Below are positions 8,341-18,141 of a stretch of 64,000 bases of DNA, piece by piece (position 1 is the stretch's first letter; each line of letters starts with the position of its first letter). Made by a program: the position numbers and the translations under genes. The DNA comes from Bacillota bacterium (GTDB taxonomy: Bacteria; Bacillota; Clostridia; Acetivibrionales; DSM-1351), in contig JAEYHZ010000037.1 of the NCBI GenBank assembly GCA_023409265.1, positions 124,001 through 188,000 of the forward strand, read 5' to 3'. Below the pieces are notes generated by a model. That model was not told the DNA's origin. It saw only the letters and a program-made list of their open reading frames with translations, and searched no databases.

Positions 8341-9756
8341 ATGAGTCTGGGAAAAAAGGAACAACCTTCTCAAAAAAGCATCAGGGCCAGGCTTGTAGGT
8401 AATTTTATCATCATAATCCTGATAAGTGTTTTAGCATTTGAGGGATTGCTGGTATATTTTACACGCTTTTATTTTTACAGTAATGTAGAGGGCGTACTGA
8501 CTAATCAAATTCGTACTGCGTCGGATTTTTATACCCAGTACTTCTCAAATGTTCCTCTTGAAGTAAATATTATTGACAATGCGGATGTATTTTGGAGGCA
8601 GACAAATGCACAAGTTCAGATAATACAGATGGATGGAACTGTCTTACTGGATTCCGAAGGGCTGGACAACAGAAATAAAGTGGCAGCCGACGACTTTAAT
8701 AATGCTGTGCAGGGAAAAAAGGGTGTATGGGTGGGCCATACCTTAGGCAGCAAAAACAGAGAACACATAATGGCGGTATCCTATCCTTTAAAGTCAGACA
8801 CTGAACAGGTGGGAGTTTTAAGGTTCATAACCTCACTGAATGAAGTGGACAAGCTTATTTTCAATATTTCGGTGATTTTCATAGTAATAGGAATATTTGT
8901 TATCATAGTGACTATTGTAATCAGTTTAATCCTTGCCCATAGTATAGTCCATCCCTTGAAAGACATTACAACTGCAGCAGCAATGATGGCTAAGGGTAAT
9001 TTGGACATAAGAATAGGAAAGGACAGAAATGATGAGATAGGAGTTTTGTCCGACACACTTAATTATATGGTAACTGAGGTTCAGAACAGGGAAAAATTAA
9101 AAAATGACTTTATATCAACGGTTTCCCATGAACTTAGAACTCCGTTAACTTCTATAAAAGGATGGGCAAATACAATAATTGATGATGAGTTTACCGACCG
9201 TGAGATTATTAAAGATGGTTTGAATATAATTGTCAAAGAGAGCGACAGGCTTACCAACATGGTTGAAGAACTACTGGATTTTTCACGGTTTGTATCGGGA
9301 AAGGTTGAGCTGTATAAGGAGAAAACAGATGTTGCAGCTATAATTGATTATATCAGGAAACATATGAGGACTAGGGCAAAACAGGAGAATATAAATTTTT
9401 CGGCAGTTTGCGAACAAATGCCCGAAGTTGAAATTGACCGGAATAAGATTAAACAGGTATTACTGAATCTTTTGGGCAACTCCTTCAAGTTTACTCAGCC
9501 TGGAGGAATGGTCTCCTTAAGGGCTTTTCAGGAGGACAACAGGTTAATCTTTCAGGTGGAGGATAATGGCTGTGGTATAAGCAGCGAGGATCTTCCTCTG
9601 GTAAAAGAGAAATTCTATAAGGGAAAGAACAGTAAATCCCAAACCGGCCTGGGACTATCCATATGCGATGAAATTGTACGGCTGCACCAGGGAGAATTGA
9701 CTATAGAAAGCCAGCATGAAAAGGGGACACTGGTTACAGTAAGATTGCCACTATAA
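8341..9756 (+). CDS. Membrane sensor histidine kinase (HAMP, HisKA, HATPase)
   Basis: The 471-residue partner of the preceding regulator. Two membrane helices (about 17-38 and 178-200) enclose an extracellular sensor domain of about 140 residues. Then come HAMP (200-252), HisKA with His263 in STVSHELRTPLTS, and HATPase_c with N-box LNLLGNSFKF, G1 VEDNGCGIS and G2 GLGLSICDEIV. All catalytic residues are present. The extracellular domain has no recognised ligand signature. The gene begins one base after the regulator stop. Confidence 0.93.
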   Translation: MSLGKKEQPSQKSIRARLVGNFIIIILISVLAFEGLLVYFTRFYFYSNVEGVLTNQIRTASDFYTQYFSNVPLEVNIIDNADVFWRQTNAQVQIIQMDGTVLLDSEGLDNRNKVAADDFNNAVQGKKGVWVGHTLGSKNREHIMAVSYPLKSDTEQVGVLRFITSLNEVDKLIFNISVIFIVIGIFVIIVTIVISLILAHSIVHPLKDITTAAAMMAKGNLDIRIGKDRNDEIGVLSDTLNYMVTEVQNREKLKNDFISTVSHELRTPLTSIKGWANTIIDDEFTDREIIKDGLNIIVKESDRLTNMVEELLDFSRFVSGKVELYKEKTDVAAIIDYIRKHMRTRAKQENINFSAVCEQMPEVEIDRNKIKQVLLNLLGNSFKFTQPGGMVSLRAFQEDNRLIFQVEDNGCGISSEDLPLVKEKFYKGKNSKSQTGLGLSICDEIVRLHQGELTIESQHEKGTLVTVRLPL

Positions 9757-9792
9757 CAGCGAGATTATTCCGAAAATGTATTAAGGAGTTAT

Positions 9793-11304
9793 ATGAAAAC
9801 CAGATATTTATTAAAACCTGCAATACACAGATTATTACTTACAATAGTTACATGGGTGCTGCTTCTCTCATTTTCCGGCTGTGCCAGCATAGACTTTGAT
9901 ATAGAAGAGACCGTCAATCCGCCTGACTACGGCAGTATGGCTGTTGAAGGCACCTGGAATATTGATGGATTCATTTCAGCCTTACCCGAGAACAAGAATG
10001 TTGAAATTAACGTTGAAAATATCAAGAATAGATACATGGGTCAACAGGCCATATTTGACAATGAAATTGGTGCAGTTGGAGCTGATACCTGTGTAAATCC
10101 TAAATACAGAATGATAATAACGTCTGCTGATACCTTTATACAAAGCAAATACAGGATTGATGAAAGTAATCTTGGATTGGGAAAACAGAAGGTATCAGTT
10201 GTAACAATTTCAGGTGATAATCAGGTTTTTTATGACCTTATAATCACGGATGACAAAAAGGCATATGTATACATTGATAACGGTTTTCTGGTTCTGAACA
10301 AAACTTCTGACAATGTGGATGAAAAACTAAAGGAAAAAAGCTTTGGTAACATAGGTTCAAAAGTTAATAACGGGCAGTACGACGAAGACCCTCTGCTAAG
10401 ATCCGGTGTGCTTTTAGGAATCCGGGCAGCAGACAATACCTATCGTACCCTGTGGATATACTCCAAAAACAGGGAAATAAAAACCATAAGCACCAGGAAA
10501 CAGCTTCTGGTGCCCAGAACAAAAGGCTTCTGGCAGGTTGGAACTATAAATGAAACTAACATAAATGCAATTTATGCCGAACCTTTTGTTGACAGCCCCG
10601 TGCTGAAGGAAAACATTTTGAACCAGCTTAAAGACAATATGTTGAGAATTGACACCGATACAAAAATTCATTTTGTCGGCAATGACTATATTGGCACCGA
10701 AACGGATGATAAATTTCGGGTATACCCTGTAGAAAACCTGAAGGAAGCAAGAACCGTCAAGTTCTCTGAAATTAACAGTGAAGATGCAGAAATATTTCAA
10801 CAGTCCGCAAAAGATTTTATGGTTGGATTAAAGGGAGATGAAGCACAAAACATAATTACAGGCATTAATGAAGATAACTTTATGCTCATGAGGCGAAACG
10901 GGCATTGGATAATTAGAAGCAGGCTGTATTTTAAGCAGCCCTTCAGAAAGAAATTTCAGGATTTTGACCTGCAGTTCATGGTTCCCTCAAAGCTGATACA
11001 CTATGATGAAATGGGGCTGCAGTGGAACGAGATCAAGTCAAAGCTGCCATGGACAACTGATGCGTTTATGTCTCCCAACAAGGAAATAGCCGTGCTGGCT
11101 TCGGAAAACAGCCTGTGTATTTATTCTGTTCAGAAGAGTAGTATTGTAAATAAACAGCTTCAGAAGATTCCCCTTTCAAAGGGAGATAAAGTGATAATGG
11201 CGGAATGGTCAATAGGCAGGTACGCTGATATATGGGATAAATTTGTGAGCAAAATATCCAGAAATGCCAATAACGTGCCAAAAGAAGGTCAAATGAATTA
11301 TTGA
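9793..11304 (+). CDS. Putative lipoprotein of a two-component operon
   Basis: A 503-residue exported protein of unknown function. The N-terminus has a basic start, a hydrophobic core (LLLTIVTWVLLLSF) and SGC, a lipobox-like cleavage site, so it is probably lipid-anchored outside the membrane. The rest is mixed alpha/beta with no catalytic motif I can name. It is 36 bp downstream of the kinase with an AAGGAG site. A lipoprotein beside a sensor kinase often modulates the sensor's extracellular domain or is its target; here that is inference. Confidence 0.75.
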   Translation: MKTRYLLKPAIHRLLLTIVTWVLLLSFSGCASIDFDIEETVNPPDYGSMAVEGTWNIDGFISALPENKNVEINVENIKNRYMGQQAIFDNEIGAVGADTCVNPKYRMIITSADTFIQSKYRIDESNLGLGKQKVSVVTISGDNQVFYDLIITDDKKAYVYIDNGFLVLNKTSDNVDEKLKEKSFGNIGSKVNNGQYDEDPLLRSGVLLGIRAADNTYRTLWIYSKNREIKTISTRKQLLVPRTKGFWQVGTINETNINAIYAEPFVDSPVLKENILNQLKDNMLRIDTDTKIHFVGNDYIGTETDDKFRVYPVENLKEARTVKFSEINSEDAEIFQQSAKDFMVGLKGDEAQNIITGINEDNFMLMRRNGHWIIRSRLYFKQPFRKKFQDFDLQFMVPSKLIHYDEMGLQWNEIKSKLPWTTDAFMSPNKEIAVLASENSLCIYSVQKSSIVNKQLQKIPLSKGDKVIMAEWSIGRYADIWDKFVSKISRNANNVPKEGQMNY

Positions 11305-11401
11305 TTGAAATAACAGGAATAATATAATAGTATATCAGTAAAATTTGTTAATTCTAACAAAACGGATTCTCAATATATGATACTGAAAGGTAGAAGGATT
11401 T

Positions 11402-13786
11402 ATGACACAATTGGATGAAAGAAAAGAACGAATTGTCTCGTTTATGAGAGAATCGGCATACAAACCCTTATTATTTCAGGAACTTGCCATGGTGCTTGAT
11501 GTGCCAGCTGCAGATATGGAGCTTTTCAGCCAGGTTTTAAATGAGTTGGAGGAAGAGGGAAGAATATTTAAAACCCATGCCAACAGATATGGCGTACCCT
11601 CAAGGCTCAATCTGGTTTCGGGAAGAATTCAGGGCCATGAAAGAGGATATGGCTTTCTGATTCCTGATGATGAAATGCTTGAGGATATATTCCTACCTGC
11701 CGACAGCCTCAATGGGGCCATGCACGGTGACAAGGCAGTTGCCAGAGTCAATAAAAAAAGTTCTTCCGACAGAAGAATGGAGGGTGAAATAGTAAGGATA
11801 GTAAAGAGAGCAAATACTACCCTTGTAGGCACCTTTGAAAAAAGTCTCAGCTTTGGTTTTGTGGTGCCTGACAATAAGAGAATATCAGGCGATATTTTTA
11901 TTTCCAAAGGTGAATTCAATGGCGCAAAGAAAGGGCAAAAGGTTGTTGTTGAGATTTTGAAATATCCTGAACAGCGAAGGAACGCTGAAGGAAGGGTTAT
12001 TGAGATAATCGGCGATGTCAGCCAGCCCGGTACCGATATTTTATCAATTATCAAGTCTTACAATCTGGAGGAAGAGTTTCCTGCCGATGTAATGGCACAG
12101 GCTGAAAATGTAAGCGATACAGTTACCGAGGAAATGTTCAGGGGGAGAAGGGACCTTAGAGGCCTCAGGATGGTTACCATTGACGGAGAGGATGCCAAGG
12201 ATCTGGATGATGCCGTGTCAGTGGAAATGCTGCCGAACGGAAATTATCGTCTGGGAGTGCATATAGCTGATGTAACAAATTATGTCACGGAGAATTCTCC
12301 TCTGGATATGGAGGCATTAAACAGAGGTACAAGCGTATATCTGGTAGACAGAGTAATACCAATGCTTCCGAGAAAGCTTTCAAACGGTATCTGCAGCCTG
12401 AATCCACATGTTGACAGACTCAGTTTTACCGTAATGATGGAGATAGACAAAAACGGCAAGGTCTATAACCATGAGATATTTGAAAGCGTTATAAATATTG
12501 ACGAAAGAATGACATATACAAATGTATATAAAATTCTTGCAGAACATGATGAGGCCCTCATTGAAAGATACAAGCATGTTGTACCGGATTTTCATGTAAT
12601 GCATGAACTGGCAATGCTGCTAAGAAAAAAGAGATTCCAGAGAGGTGCAATTGATTTTGATTTCGATGAGGCGAAGGTGGTCCTGGATGAAAAGGGAAAA
12701 CCTATAGCAGTCAAGCGGTATGAGATTACATTGGCAAATCAGATTATTGAGGAATTTATGCTAATCTGCAATGAAACAGTGGCTGAACATTTCTTCTGGA
12801 CCAATACTCCATTTGTCTATAGAATACATGAGGACCCCGATGAGGAGAAAATTACTGCTTTAAATGAGTTTCTCTACAATTTGGGGTACAGTATCAAGGG
12901 GATAAATAAAATTCACCCTAGAGCCTTGCAGGACCTTCTGGAGAAGGTAAAGGGCACTCCCCAAGAGAGAATAATAAGCACTGTTATGCTCAGATCACTG
13001 CAAAAGGCAAAATACAGCAGTGAAAGCGTGGGCCATTTTGGATTAGCTGCAAAATACTACTGCCATTTCACTTCGCCTATAAGACGATATCCCGACCTTA
13101 TAATTCATAGAATAATGAAAATGTATCTTAAGGGTCAAATGACAGAACAGAAGATAGCTCAGCTGGAGGGTATACTTCCTGAAATAGCAAAGCAGTGTTC
13201 CGAAAGGGAGAGAGCGGCTGATGAGGCCGAAAGAGAGAGTGAAGACCTGAAGAAGGTTGAATATATGAAAGCCCATGAAGGAGAAGTATTTAAGGGCATT
13301 ATAGCAAATGTAACCTCCTTCGGCATGTTTATTGAACTGGACAATACTATCGAAGGTCTTGTTAGAATGAGCAGCATGGAGGACGACTACTACAATTATG
13401 ATGAAAGACGTTATTCTCTGGTTGGAGAGAGGACTCACAAGGTCTACAGGATAGGAGACACTGTAAGTGTAATTTTGGCCAGGGCTGATATTTCCGCCAG
13501 AAAGATAGAATTTATTCTGGTTGAGAATAATGAAGAAGAGGACGACCTGAGAGATTTTGATGAAGCAGCCGAAGATGATATGGTGTTTGGCAGGGCAAAG
13601 GGCGGAAATAAGGCCAGAGCTGCCGGAGCAAAGAGGAAAGCAATAACAAACAGGGACAGGGCACTTGGAGCTGAGCCGAAATCAGACAAAAAAACCTCCG
13701 AGCGAAAAACTAATAAAAAAGGCAGGGTCATCGATAAAAAGGTTTATGATAAGATAAACGGTAAGGGAAAGAGAAAGAAAAAGTAG
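11402..13786 (+). CDS. rnr: Ribonuclease R
   Basis: A 3'-5' exoribonuclease that degrades structured RNA and takes part in quality control with tmRNA. The 794 residues follow the family layout: N-terminal winged helix (about 5-70), cold-shock domains (75-200), RNB catalytic domain (245-575) with the metal-binding IDGEDAKDLDDAVSVE region (DAKDLDDA), S1 domain (about 625-705) and a Lys-rich tail (740-794). The AAGG site is well spaced. smpB, the usual downstream partner, is absent here. A tandem-repeat region and hairpins follow instead. Confidence 0.97.
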   Translation: MTQLDERKERIVSFMRESAYKPLLFQELAMVLDVPAADMELFSQVLNELEEEGRIFKTHANRYGVPSRLNLVSGRIQGHERGYGFLIPDDEMLEDIFLPADSLNGAMHGDKAVARVNKKSSSDRRMEGEIVRIVKRANTTLVGTFEKSLSFGFVVPDNKRISGDIFISKGEFNGAKKGQKVVVEILKYPEQRRNAEGRVIEIIGDVSQPGTDILSIIKSYNLEEEFPADVMAQAENVSDTVTEEMFRGRRDLRGLRMVTIDGEDAKDLDDAVSVEMLPNGNYRLGVHIADVTNYVTENSPLDMEALNRGTSVYLVDRVIPMLPRKLSNGICSLNPHVDRLSFTVMMEIDKNGKVYNHEIFESVINIDERMTYTNVYKILAEHDEALIERYKHVVPDFHVMHELAMLLRKKRFQRGAIDFDFDEAKVVLDEKGKPIAVKRYEITLANQIIEEFMLICNETVAEHFFWTNTPFVYRIHEDPDEEKITALNEFLYNLGYSIKGINKIHPRALQDLLEKVKGTPQERIISTVMLRSLQKAKYSSESVGHFGLAAKYYCHFTSPIRRYPDLIIHRIMKMYLKGQMTEQKIAQLEGILPEIAKQCSERERAADEAERESEDLKKVEYMKAHEGEVFKGIIANVTSFGMFIELDNTIEGLVRMSSMEDDYYNYDERRYSLVGERTHKVYRIGDTVSVILARADISARKIEFILVENNEEEDDLRDFDEAAEDDMVFGRAKGGNKARAAGAKRKAITNRDRALGAEPKSDKKTSERKTNKKGRVIDKKVYDKINGKGKRKKK

Positions 13787-13842
13787 GAGCACAAAGTCCT
13801 GTTCATAAGTCCGAAGCAGGTGGAAACCATCAAGACCAGTAA

Positions 13843-13892
13843 GAAACCGGCAAGAGACCAGCGACCAGAAACCGGCAAGAGACCAGCGACCA
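13843..13892 (+). repeat. Two perfect 25-bp tandem repeats
   Basis: A 25-bp unit beginning GAAACCGGCAAGAG occurs twice head to tail, followed to about 13,935 by degenerate GAAAGAAACCAGAAAG-type copies. The unit length is not a multiple of three, so it does not look like a protein repeat. It lies just after rnr, whose own tail is purine-rich. Slippage of a former coding or spacer sequence is a possible source. Confidence 0.7.
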
Positions 13893-13953
13893 GAAAGAAA
13901 CCAGAAAGCAGAAAGAGACCAGAAAGACCAGCAGTAAGCTGGGGAAATACTAA

Positions 13954-14017
13954 AAGGAGCTATGCGGCCAATGAAGAATATTGGTTACATAGCTCCTTAT
14001 ATAGCGTTTGCAACGCT
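13954..14017. terminator. Two consecutive hairpins between rnr and the HPr-like gene
   Basis: First hairpin: AAGGAGCTATG / CATAGCTCCTT (13,954-13,998) with inner stem CCAAT/ATTGG. Second: AGCGTT/AACGCT with a three-base loop, then a T-rich stretch. They lie between converging genes and probably end both transcripts. Confidence 0.65.
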
Positions 14018-14045
14018 TTGTTTCAAAAGTATATATCGCCGGAAA

Positions 14046-14282
14046 TTAAACTACAAAACGTTTGATTTCTTCGCAGAAGTTTCCGCAATCATCCACTTGA
14101 ATTTCAACTCTGATAGGTTTGCTCAAATCCAGGCTGAAGATGCCCATAATTGACTTGGCGTCAACTATGTAACGGCCTGATGACAAATCAACATCAAAAT
14201 CGTACTTGTTAACGATATTAACGAAATCCTTTACATCATTGATTGATTTTAAAGAAATATCAAATGCTTTCATATTATCCAT
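14046..14282 (-). CDS. HPr-like protein lacking the active-site histidine
   Basis: A 78-residue protein with the HPr fold. The segment KSIMGIFSLDLSKPIRV matches the HPr KSIMGVMSL region that carries the regulatory Ser46, and the C-terminal helix is present. The N-terminal part lacks the GxHARP histidine motif used for phosphotransfer. It therefore cannot act as a normal PTS carrier. Like Crh it might be a regulatory paralogue phosphorylated on Ser, but this is inference. A GGAGGATGG-type site lies upstream of the start. The gene is alone and faces rnr. Confidence 0.75.
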   Translation of the reverse strand: MDNMKAFDISLKSINDVKDFVNIVNKYDFDVDLSSGRYIVDAKSIMGIFSLDLSKPIRVEIQVDDCGNFCEEIKRFVV

Positions 14283-14765
14283 CCTCCTTATAAAAGGTAA
14301 AAATCGAATTACTAAATTTATACTTTAATATTATCTTCTTTTTATGACCAAGTCAATCGAGATGTTTGTGTTCATATTAATGCAAAACGCCTAAAATCCC
14401 TGAAACCTGTGCGTATCAAGGACTGTAAGGGCTGTTGTGCACATTTTACAAACTTTGATGCTTGTTTTCATTCAATAATATCACTTGTTTTAAGCTTTAA
14501 ACCTTTTAACATCAGCCTTCGAAAGGTTAAGCCAAACAAATGGTTAACATAAAAGCGGGAATTCATATTAGGGTAATATTTATTTTTGATTAAAAATGGG
14601 TGTTCTCCAAATAAATTTTGTAAAAATTTCAATAATATTGAAATAATATAAAGAAAATGGTAAAATATCAGTGAATTATCCATAATTTCATGTCCAGTTT
14701 ATTATTTTTTCAAACCAAAACAAAACCAACTAATAAGAGTAATTTTATGAGAGGAGTGAATTACT
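14283..14765. other. AT-rich divergent intergenic region
   Basis: 480 bp between the HPr-like gene and the BtrH-like gene. It should hold promoters for both. No RNA gene, strong hairpin or convincing ORF was seen. A 10-codon ATG-initiated frame at 14,747 overlaps the start region of the next gene. Confidence 0.4.
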
Positions 14766-16325
14766 ATACTTCAGATTAAGCCAATACATACAGAAGGTTT
14801 AGATTGCTTTGAAGATATTGTTTTTACTATTGCAGCTCATTTTAATAAGCAATATCAGCTGGCCTTCTCGGAGGCACTTAATTTTGAATATTATCCGGAA
14901 AGTCCGGAAAGTACTGATCTGATTGGCAATAGAATTAGTGCCGGAGAAAAGAATACACTGGCTTTGCTTCAAAAATATTGTGATATCAACATCAAAAGAG
15001 CAGACACAGCAAGCTGCCGGGACGTAATAGCTGTCGTAAAGCAACAGTTGGAATTAGGTCTGCCCACAGCTGTTTTTATCAGTACTTTTTGGTGCCCCTG
15101 GCATATTGAATATCAAAAGTTGGACCACAGGCACTATTGCCTTGCAATAGGAATTGAGGAGGAGAATATAGTTTGCATTGATCCTGTTTTAAGTCCTGAA
15201 GTATGCCGGATTCCCTTAAAAGATTTTGAAAATGGTTTTGGGCCATGCATGTTCTTTGAAATTAACAAAAAATCAAGCAATATAAATTACTCGTCTATTA
15301 TAAAGGAATCGGTGGACAGGCTTGAGAAATCGGATTTTCTTTCAAATTTTCAAGCATTCACAGAGGATTTTAAAGAAAAGTTTGACTATGAAAAAGAATT
15401 CGGCAACCATGAGATTAACCTGTGGGATGTATTGTTTTTCAGAAATATGACATATGTTGCAGGAGCACGGATTCTTTACTCCAGATTTGTATCCTTTGTT
15501 GCCGATCTTACAAAAAATCAGGAACTATATGAAATAGCAAATAATCTGATGATATCAAAGAGTAAAATGGATGTTATCAGAAGTTTACTTGTAAAAGGAC
15601 GTCATTCGCAGTATACCGACAGGATGAAGGACAAGACTGTCAGCATACTGGAAAGTGTCATGGAACTTGAGAGGAATATAGTTGACAGCTTGGGCAGGAT
15701 AACGGATTCCAATGAATTTTCGGGTATTGACCTTGACTCGGTCGGATTACAGGAACAAGAGAAGATATATGTACCCGAATTGCACACTTTTGTTAATTTA
15801 GAAAAGCATTTCAATAACATTGCTTTCCATAGCATTATATCAGATGATTGTGCAGCTGACATTACAGGTACAGGTCATTATTTTTTATCTGAAAACGCTC
15901 CAGGTGGACAAGTTATCAAAGTAAATAATATGAGTTTTGAATTTCCTTATATAAAAGATAATATTCCGGATAATATCATGTGTCAGGGACAGATTATAGA
16001 TTTACCGGAGGCAAAATACAGGGGTATTATGTTTTTGGGCTGCTGTGAATGGGGAAGTTATGTGGATTACGCCAAGTTAAATTTTAATAATACTGAAAAC
16101 CTGGATATACAGATTAATTTCAGTGATTGGGCCATAGCAGCTCCCATTTATGATGAGTGTGTAGCCTGGAGAGGACCAGTATATGACAAGACGCTCTTTA
16201 AAATTTTACACGAAAAAAATAGTTTGTTTGCACTTTTCAGACCAATACATAAGAATGATGATTTGCAGAGTATAACTCTGCCACAGTGCCCCAATATGCA
16301 TATTTTTGCCGTTACACTTTGCTGA
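14766..16325 (+). CDS. BtrH N-terminal-like (papain/C39-type fold) protein, non-canonical start
   Basis: About 519 residues. The N-terminal 170 resemble the butirosin biosynthesis protein H N-terminal domain: a conserved Cys in GLDCFEDIVFTIAAHF, a LAFSEALNFEYY stretch, then GLPTAVFIS, HRHYCLAIGI and CIDPVLS, typical of a Cys/His/Asp papain-like fold. Such domains act as acyl- or peptidyl-transferases in small-molecule pathways. The C-terminal 330 residues are not recognised. No ATG, GTG or TTG in frame precedes 14,964, yet the frame is open and conserved in pattern back to 14,760. I place the start at ATA (14,766), nine bases after AGGAG; ATT (14,760) or a one-base frameshift from the ATG at 14,747 are alternatives. 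It is not in a biosynthetic cluster here. Confidence 0.65.
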   Translation: MLQIKPIHTEGLDCFEDIVFTIAAHFNKQYQLAFSEALNFEYYPESPESTDLIGNRISAGEKNTLALLQKYCDINIKRADTASCRDVIAVVKQQLELGLPTAVFISTFWCPWHIEYQKLDHRHYCLAIGIEEENIVCIDPVLSPEVCRIPLKDFENGFGPCMFFEINKKSSNINYSSIIKESVDRLEKSDFLSNFQAFTEDFKEKFDYEKEFGNHEINLWDVLFFRNMTYVAGARILYSRFVSFVADLTKNQELYEIANNLMISKSKMDVIRSLLVKGRHSQYTDRMKDKTVSILESVMELERNIVDSLGRITDSNEFSGIDLDSVGLQEQEKIYVPELHTFVNLEKHFNNIAFHSIISDDCAADITGTGHYFLSENAPGGQVIKVNNMSFEFPYIKDNIPDNIMCQGQIIDLPEAKYRGIMFLGCCEWGSYVDYAKLNFNNTENLDIQINFSDWAIAAPIYDECVAWRGPVYDKTLFKILHEKNSLFALFRPIHKNDDLQSITLPQCPNMHIFAVTLC

Positions 16326-16550
16326 TGCTGATAATGTTTTTATTTGAAGATAGGGTTATCAAGAAGGAATTACTCTGAGATATCCTTGTTTTTTCATAGT
16401 TTTTATCATTTAGAGAAAATATATAAAATATGCTCATAAACTTTATGTGAAATTTTTAGGTCTTATTTTCTTGAAATAACCGTTAAGACAATGCTATACT
16501 TTGTGGTATATTGCCATACGTGTGAGGTATTTAGGAAAGGGTTGTTAATA

Positions 16551-17927
16551 ATGGAAGAAAACCAAAAAAGCAATATAGATTCAGGCCTTGCTTCTGAAGC
16601 ATTCTCCAGGGACAGTGGCCATAAAAAAACTGTAGCCATGTTTACATTGGGATGTAAAGTAAATCAATACGAGTCTGAGGCAGTGTCCTCATTGTTTGAA
16701 CACAACGGATATGAAATAGTATCCTTTGAGCAAAACTCGGATGTCTATATAATCAATACCTGTACAGTTACCAATTTAAGTGACAGAAAATCCCGGCAGG
16801 CTATCAGAAAAGCCAAGAAAAACAATCCTGATTCCATTATTGCGGTTATGGGCTGTTATGCGCAGACATCTTCTGAGGAAGTACTTAAGATACCCGGGGT
16901 AAATCTTGTCATTGGAACCAGGGACAGAAACAGACTACTGGAGTATGTAGAAAGGCTTGAAGCCGGAGAATGCAAGATAAATGCCGTGGACAACATTATG
17001 GCTTCCAGAGGCTTTGAGGAGCTGAAGGTCAATACTTATAAGGAAAGAACCAGGGCATATCTGAAAATTCAGGAAGGCTGCAGCCAATTTTGTTCCTATT
17101 GCATAATTCCTTATGCCCGCGGACCTATAAGAAGCAGAAAGCCCGAGGATATTCTATCCGAAGTTAAAGAGTTATCACAAAACGGATTCAGTGAAATCGT
17201 ACTGACAGGAATACACCTTGCTTCCTATGGAAAAGAACTGAAAACTACAAGTCTGCTGGATATAATTCAACGGATTAATGAAATTGAAGGTATTCAAAGA
17301 ATAAGACTGGGTTCAATTGAACCTACCACAATTACAGAGGAATTTGTCGGAGCAGCCGCAGCAATGCCAAAGCTGTGTCCCCATTATCATCTGTCCTTGC
17401 AAAGCGGCTGCGACAGAACTTTGAAGGCGATGAACAGGAAGTATACTGCCGATGAATACAGACAAAGTGTCGATTTGCTAAAAAGGCATATCCCCGATGT
17501 TGCCATAACCACAGATATTATGGTTGGTTTTCCCGGAGAGACCGAAGAAGATTTTATCAGTTCGCTGGAATTTGCCCGAGAAATAGGTTTTTCAAAAATA
17601 CATGTTTTCAAGTACTCTCCCAGAAAGGGAACACCGGCTGCTGAAGCCGCCGATCAGGTCGCTCCAGAAAAGAAAGAGGAGAGAAGTGAAAAAATGCTCA
17701 GTCTTTCGGACAGTCTTGAGGAACAGTATTTACAGCAGTTTGTTGGAAGGGAGCTGGAGGTTTTGTATGAACAGGAGCTCAATGAGAAAAAAGGATTTAT
17801 TGAAGGCCTTACAAAAAATTATATACGTGTAGCAGTTGAGGGAAGTGACGATATAAAGGGTAAAATAATTAACACAAAATTAAAAAAAATTACAGGTAAC
17901 CTGTTTGAAGGAAATATTTTATGGTAA
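16551..17927 (+). CDS. mtaB: tRNA N6-threonylcarbamoyladenosine 2-methylthiotransferase
   Basis: A radical-SAM methylthiotransferase that turns t6A37 into ms2t6A in ANN-decoding tRNAs. From this start 458 residues: an N-terminal UPF0004 domain with cluster cysteines in TLGCKVNQYESEA and VMGCYAQT, the radical-SAM core with CxxxCxxC in GCSQFCSYCIIPYARG, and a C-terminal TRAM domain. KVNQYE is typical of MtaB rather than MiaB. I prefer the ATG at 16,551 (GGAAAGGG nine bases upstream); an in-frame ATG 60 bp earlier lacks a site. It stands alone. Confidence 0.92.
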   Translation: MEENQKSNIDSGLASEAFSRDSGHKKTVAMFTLGCKVNQYESEAVSSLFEHNGYEIVSFEQNSDVYIINTCTVTNLSDRKSRQAIRKAKKNNPDSIIAVMGCYAQTSSEEVLKIPGVNLVIGTRDRNRLLEYVERLEAGECKINAVDNIMASRGFEELKVNTYKERTRAYLKIQEGCSQFCSYCIIPYARGPIRSRKPEDILSEVKELSQNGFSEIVLTGIHLASYGKELKTTSLLDIIQRINEIEGIQRIRLGSIEPTTITEEFVGAAAAMPKLCPHYHLSLQSGCDRTLKAMNRKYTADEYRQSVDLLKRHIPDVAITTDIMVGFPGETEEDFISSLEFAREIGFSKIHVFKYSPRKGTPAAEAADQVAPEKKEERSEKMLSLSDSLEEQYLQQFVGRELEVLYEQELNEKKGFIEGLTKNYIRVAVEGSDDIKGKIINTKLKKITGNLFEGNILW

Positions 17928-18141
17928 ATATGACTTATATACCTTACTATGGCAACAATATGTGGAAATAAAATACGTTTTTGTTGCAGCAGATGTAAAA
18001 TTGTTGCAAAAGCTTAATCCATGTATTAGTATTATTATAGAGCGGCAAGGAACTGTCGTACTATTGAGCATATTATAGTTCCTGAAGGTTACAAAAGCGT
18101 AAAAACAGAGAGACTACAGCTACGCTGGGAAGGTGATTTGA

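Noticed and set aside
13820..14065. 81-codon basic frame after rnr
   Set aside because: It reads through 25-bp tandem repeats and hairpins and has no family resemblance.
14468..14683. 71-codon minus-strand frame in the divergent gap
   Set aside because: AT-rich chance frame without ribosome-binding site or family pattern.
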